Part shown: positions 24,126 through 26,975 of the stretch, piece by piece
Numbering within the stretch: the stretch's first letter is position 1
Layout of the letters: every line of letters starts with the position of its first letter
NCBI GenBank assembly: GCA_002490635.1
Contig: DKUJ01000009.1
Coordinates: forward strand, 1 to 26,975
Direction: 5' to 3'
Origin: Porphyromonadaceae bacterium UBA7207
GTDB taxonomy: Bacteria > Bacteroidota > Bacteroidia > Bacteroidales > Muribaculaceae
Length of the DNA stretch: 26,975 nucleotides
Notes under the pieces: model-generated
What the model was told of the DNA's origin: nothing
The model's input: only the letters and a program-made list of their open reading frames with translations
Database searches by the model: none
Program-made: the position numbers and the translations under genes

Positions 24126-26975
24126 TTATACTGGTTTAATCGCGGATTTAATAACGGCGATTTCTTCATCGGAGAGGTTGTATTTGGCGTAAAGTTGTGC
24201 GTCGATTTCCTCGATGCTTTTGCTCCAGTCGATGTCGCTATTGGCGGTGAAGTCCTGCATTGGTACAAGTTGGTACACTTGAGCGAATCCATGTTGTGTA
24301 TTCTTCTTAATAGAGACTAAATATCTTAAGAATTTAGTCCGTAAATATTTAATAACAGCATGACATTCAACCTCAGAAAGATTCTTATCAGGATCGTATC
24401 CAATGCAAATATATGTCTGAGAGCATATACTTCCAGGTTCCCCATAAAATGGAGTACCGAGTATTTGGTCATCATTTCCAGTACCAGCCGCCTCTGGGAT
24501 ATATACTTTATGAAGTGGAACTACATCATAACTTTTTATCATGTCTGATGGCTTAATCCATGCAAAGCCGCAGGCAACTGCCTTTTTATTAAGATAGTAC
24601 TTGATTGTATGCTCCGGAGTGGGTTTTATTGAATACTTATCCCAATTAGTGTTCAAGATGCCCTTGGCGCAGTCGCAGAACAAAGTATTTGGGCCTACCA
24701 ATGTCATAAAGGACTCAGATGATAGGCTCTGAACTTTTGATATTATTTTTTGAGCGGCCACATCTCTGACTACAAAACCGACATTGGAGCCGTTCAAATA
24801 ATTAATGGATTTCATTCGGTTCCGACCTCTGACTGAAACAAAATTACATGGGCCGGAGTAATTGGAACTATAAAGAAAATAGTTTACACCTCCTTTAATT
24901 TCAACGTTATTGAAACAATCAGATGCACTGATAAAGTCATATATGCTTATAAAATGATTCTCATTAAGCATCTTATCAACCCATTCATGAGAAATACCAC
25001 GTCCTGTCTTTGTCATCCAGCGACTGGGAGTAATCATATTCACATAAAGTGGCTTTAGATTTATCGCAGTTTCTATGAATAAAGGATATATAGCACCAGC
25101 CATCGCGCGATTGTTCGCTTCCGCGTCGTTCCCCTGTGAGACTTGATAGGGGGGATTGCCTATTACAGCTGCAAAGTTCATATCTATTATTTCCTGAGGT
25201 ACGTAGAATTGGTTGTAGTCATGTTTTATTAAATCGTAGCTGGTGAACTTATCGAAGATATGTTCGATGGGTAAGGAGAGCAGATTGTATACTTTCCGTG
25301 TAAATTCATATGCCAGTTTAGACGTGCATACGGAATATATCTTGTCGGATACATAATCCCCAAATCTTCTTAATAGTGCTATTGTAAACTCTCCTTGTTT
25401 GGATGCAATATCCAATACTGGACCATATGAAAAAACAGTTTCGGGAAGGAGTTTTACAACATCGTCAGCCACATTCAAAGGCGTGACTATCTCTGAGTCT
25501 GACATACGACCAAATTTGCGCATAGCAATTTCTACTCGCTTGATGTGCGTCAAACTCTCATCCTGCATCAAATCATTAATATTCTCAATCTTATAATCAA
25601 ACTTTTGCAAAACAAAAGGATTGCTTTTTCTCTGAACGAGATTGAGAATATCTATATTAAGACCGAGATTGTGAGCAATACGGCGATTATCCTCAGTTGT
25701 TGGAATCATTGCAATCACATCTTCAAGTGATTTTACTGTTGATTCCGTTAAAAATGAAAAAAAGAGAATACGCGCATAATATGCCGCCAATCTTTTATGG
25801 AGGTTATCATTCTCTATGGTTTCCGTAGGTTTATTTGTCTTTGAGGACGGATTGTCGCTTTGTCCAGAATTTTCTTTTGGCACATCTGTTTCTTTCCCAT
25901 CGGGAACATCTATATTATCGCCTTCTCCCTCGGTTGGTTTAATTTGCAATCCATTTTTCGCATCGATAGGCTCAATCGTTCGCAATATTGCTGCCAGAGT
26001 ATCATCTTGCAGTAAATCATTATCAGCTGGTATCTCGGAGGCATCGTCCAAAATGCTTCGTGTACGTGAGTATTCTCGCACGGCATTGGTAATATTGGTT
26101 GGTGTAGCCTGTTGCAATTTGTTTTTGTTAAGCACAATAATCGGTGAAACCTCCAACTCCTTTGCTATACGTTCCTTTAATTGCGAATTGCCCTGTACCT
26201 CAGTATTGACATTGTAAAACTGCGATTTCAGTTCTTGCAGTACAAACATTCGATTCTGGTCGAAATCCACAAGCAATGTCTGCGGCTTCATATTGTATTT
26301 AATAATCATGCCGTTTTCATCCTTGAAAGTCGTAACATATTGATTCTGCAAACGGAATATCGCTTGGTCATATTCCTGAGGCGAAGCCGTGCTTTTGAGA
26401 TATAGCATCGTATCCCACTGCGGTACTGTCGTGCCGGTCAGCATTCGATTGACAGTCAAAGTGAGCGTCTTTTTATTCTGGTTCTCAAAATTTTTTATTG
26501 CATGTTTTACTTCGTCCGTTGATTTGTATTTAAGTTCATCGTCAAAACCGGCAATATTGATTATCTCATAATCTCCGAGATTCTTAAACTCCTCGATGTT
26601 CTTCCGTATCAAAGCTGACATGGCATCGCACGAAGCCCTGAACGGTAGTACGCAGACGATGTGACGACACATTTTGCCATCTTTAATTTTGTCGTAATCA
26701 AGGAATCCAAGCAAGTTTTCATCATCTTTAGTGCCGTCAATAACCTTCAATAATTCGAGTATCTCAGCTTCGTGTTTGAATTGGCGGTGACCGCCATTCT
26801 TTTGGCTTGTCATGGATATCGTACGGAACAGTTCAGAGAACGCATAGGTAATGCCCTCCTTTTGCATCTGCTCCATCTTTTTGCGCGACGACTCGTTGGG
26901 ATTAAAGGCAAAGCGAATCATTTGCGGAAAGCCAAAGTATGGATTCTTCCACTCATCGCAGTCATCTTCCTTTAG
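24126..26975 (-). CDS. Helicase-methyltransferase fusion restriction enzyme (type IIG/ISP-like), 5' end outside window
   Basis: The frame is open to the right edge, so the N-terminus (expected nuclease and helicase motifs I-III) is missing; about 949 residues are visible. The first part is the second RecA-like domain of a restriction helicase, with TVNRMLTGTTVPQW (motif V-like) and QEYDQAIFRLQNQ (motif VI-like). An acidic, low-complexity linker follows (around 25814-25955). Then comes an N6-adenine methyltransferase: motif I PVLDIASKQGEF and catalytic motif IV GNPPYQ at about 25140-25160, followed by a likely target-recognition region and the tail DWSKSIEEIDAQLYAKYNLS seen in Eco57I-like enzymes. 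Motif I has Lys where the usual DPAxGSG pattern has its first Gly. Such enzymes cleave unmodified foreign DNA and methylate the host's. The gene is clearly A+T-rich against its left neighbours, which suggests horizontal acquisition. The Fic remnant follows its stop in the same frame. Confidence 0.85.
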   Translation of the reverse strand, partial: LKEDDCDEWKNPYFGFPQMIRFAFNPNESSRKKMEQMQKEGITYAFSELFRTISMTSQKNGGHRQFKHEAEILELLKVIDGTKDDENLLGFLDYDKIKDGKMCRHIVCVLPFRASCDAMSALIRKNIEEFKNLGDYEIINIAGFDDELKYKSTDEVKHAIKNFENQNKKTLTLTVNRMLTGTTVPQWDTMLYLKSTASPQEYDQAIFRLQNQYVTTFKDENGMIIKYNMKPQTLLVDFDQNRMFVLQELKSQFYNVNTEVQGNSQLKERIAKELEVSPIIVLNKNKLQQATPTNITNAVREYSRTRSILDDASEIPADNDLLQDDTLAAILRTIEPIDAKNGLQIKPTEGEGDNIDVPDGKETDVPKENSGQSDNPSSKTNKPTETIENDNLHKRLAAYYARILFFSFLTESTVKSLEDVIAMIPTTEDNRRIAHNLGLNIDILNLVQRKSNPFVLQKFDYKIENINDLMQDESLTHIKRVEIAMRKFGRMSDSEIVTPLNVADDVVKLLPETVFSYGPVLDIASKQGEFTIALLRRFGDYVSDKIYSVCTSKLAYEFTRKVYNLLSLPIEHIFDKFTSYDLIKHDYNQFYVPQEIIDMNFAAVIGNPPYQVSQGNDAEANNRAMAGAIYPLFIETAINLKPLYVNMITPSRWMTKTGRGISHEWVDKMLNENHFISIYDFISASDCFNNVEIKGGVNYFLYSSNYSGPCNFVSVRGRNRMKSINYLNGSNVGFVVRDVAAQKIISKVQSLSSESFMTLVGPNTLFCDCAKGILNTNWDKYSIKPTPEHTIKYYLNKKAVACGFAWIKPSDMIKSYDVVPLHKVYIPEAAGTGNDDQILGTPFYGEPGSICSQTYICIGYDPDKNLSEVECHAVIKYLRTKFLRYLVSIKKNTQHGFAQVYQLVPMQDFTANSDIDWSKSIEEIDAQLYAKYNLSDEEIAVIKSAIKPV

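Overview
The window looks like chromosome of a Bacteroidota bacterium, most likely an obligately anaerobic member of the Bacteroidales; family level (a Muribaculaceae-like gut bacterium) is a guess. Reasons: a complete sprA gene (the type IX secretion translocon, found only in this phylum), upstream boxes of the Bacteroidota type TTTG-N(about 20)-TAnnTTTG, no obvious Shine-Dalgarno sequences, and a large single-chain pyruvate:ferredoxin oxidoreductase. No taxonomic marker such as rRNA is present. Most of the window is moderately GC-rich; the right end, from about 23.5 kb, is clearly more A+T-rich.

Layout. Positions 1-4882 (minus strand) hold a tightly packed run transcribed leftward: acyl-CoA synthetase, bioB, a SpoU/TrmH-type RNA methyltransferase, radA, then the 5' end of a tRNA cut by the window edge. 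Upstream of it lies a 63-bp element in two tandem copies, each carrying a dyad and a leftward promoter. Positions 5065-9376 (minus) hold a secreted SagB-type nitroreductase and nifJ, separated by a clear terminator. Positions 9606-17033 (minus) are sprA, nearly 7.5 kb. Positions 17126-18842 (plus) hold a third, diverged copy of the promoter element followed by an apparently leaderless pseudouridine synthase gene that overlaps fmt. Positions 19045-22045 (plus) hold a small two-helix membrane protein, a PstS-like lipoprotein and a secreted TPR protein, closed by a strong terminator. Positions 22193-23479 hold rarA. From 23573 to the right edge (minus) is accessory DNA: a wrecked Fic-family gene and the 3' part of a helicase-methyltransferase restriction-modification gene that continues beyond the window.

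How it works together. The core genes cover anaerobic pyruvate oxidation (nifJ), biotin synthesis and acyl activation (bioB, acyl-CoA synthetase), genome maintenance (radA, rarA), translation and RNA modification (fmt, pseudouridine synthase, RNA methyltransferase, tRNA) and the cell envelope (sprA and the lipoprotein/TPR group). The points most worth a second look are the shared promoter-dyad element at three sites, the Fic remnant that has lost its catalytic core, the large fused restriction enzyme with an altered SAM-binding motif, and a biotin synthase whose cysteine pattern differs from the E. coli type. I did not find a clearly new multi-gene system, no CRISPR array and no intact mobile element.
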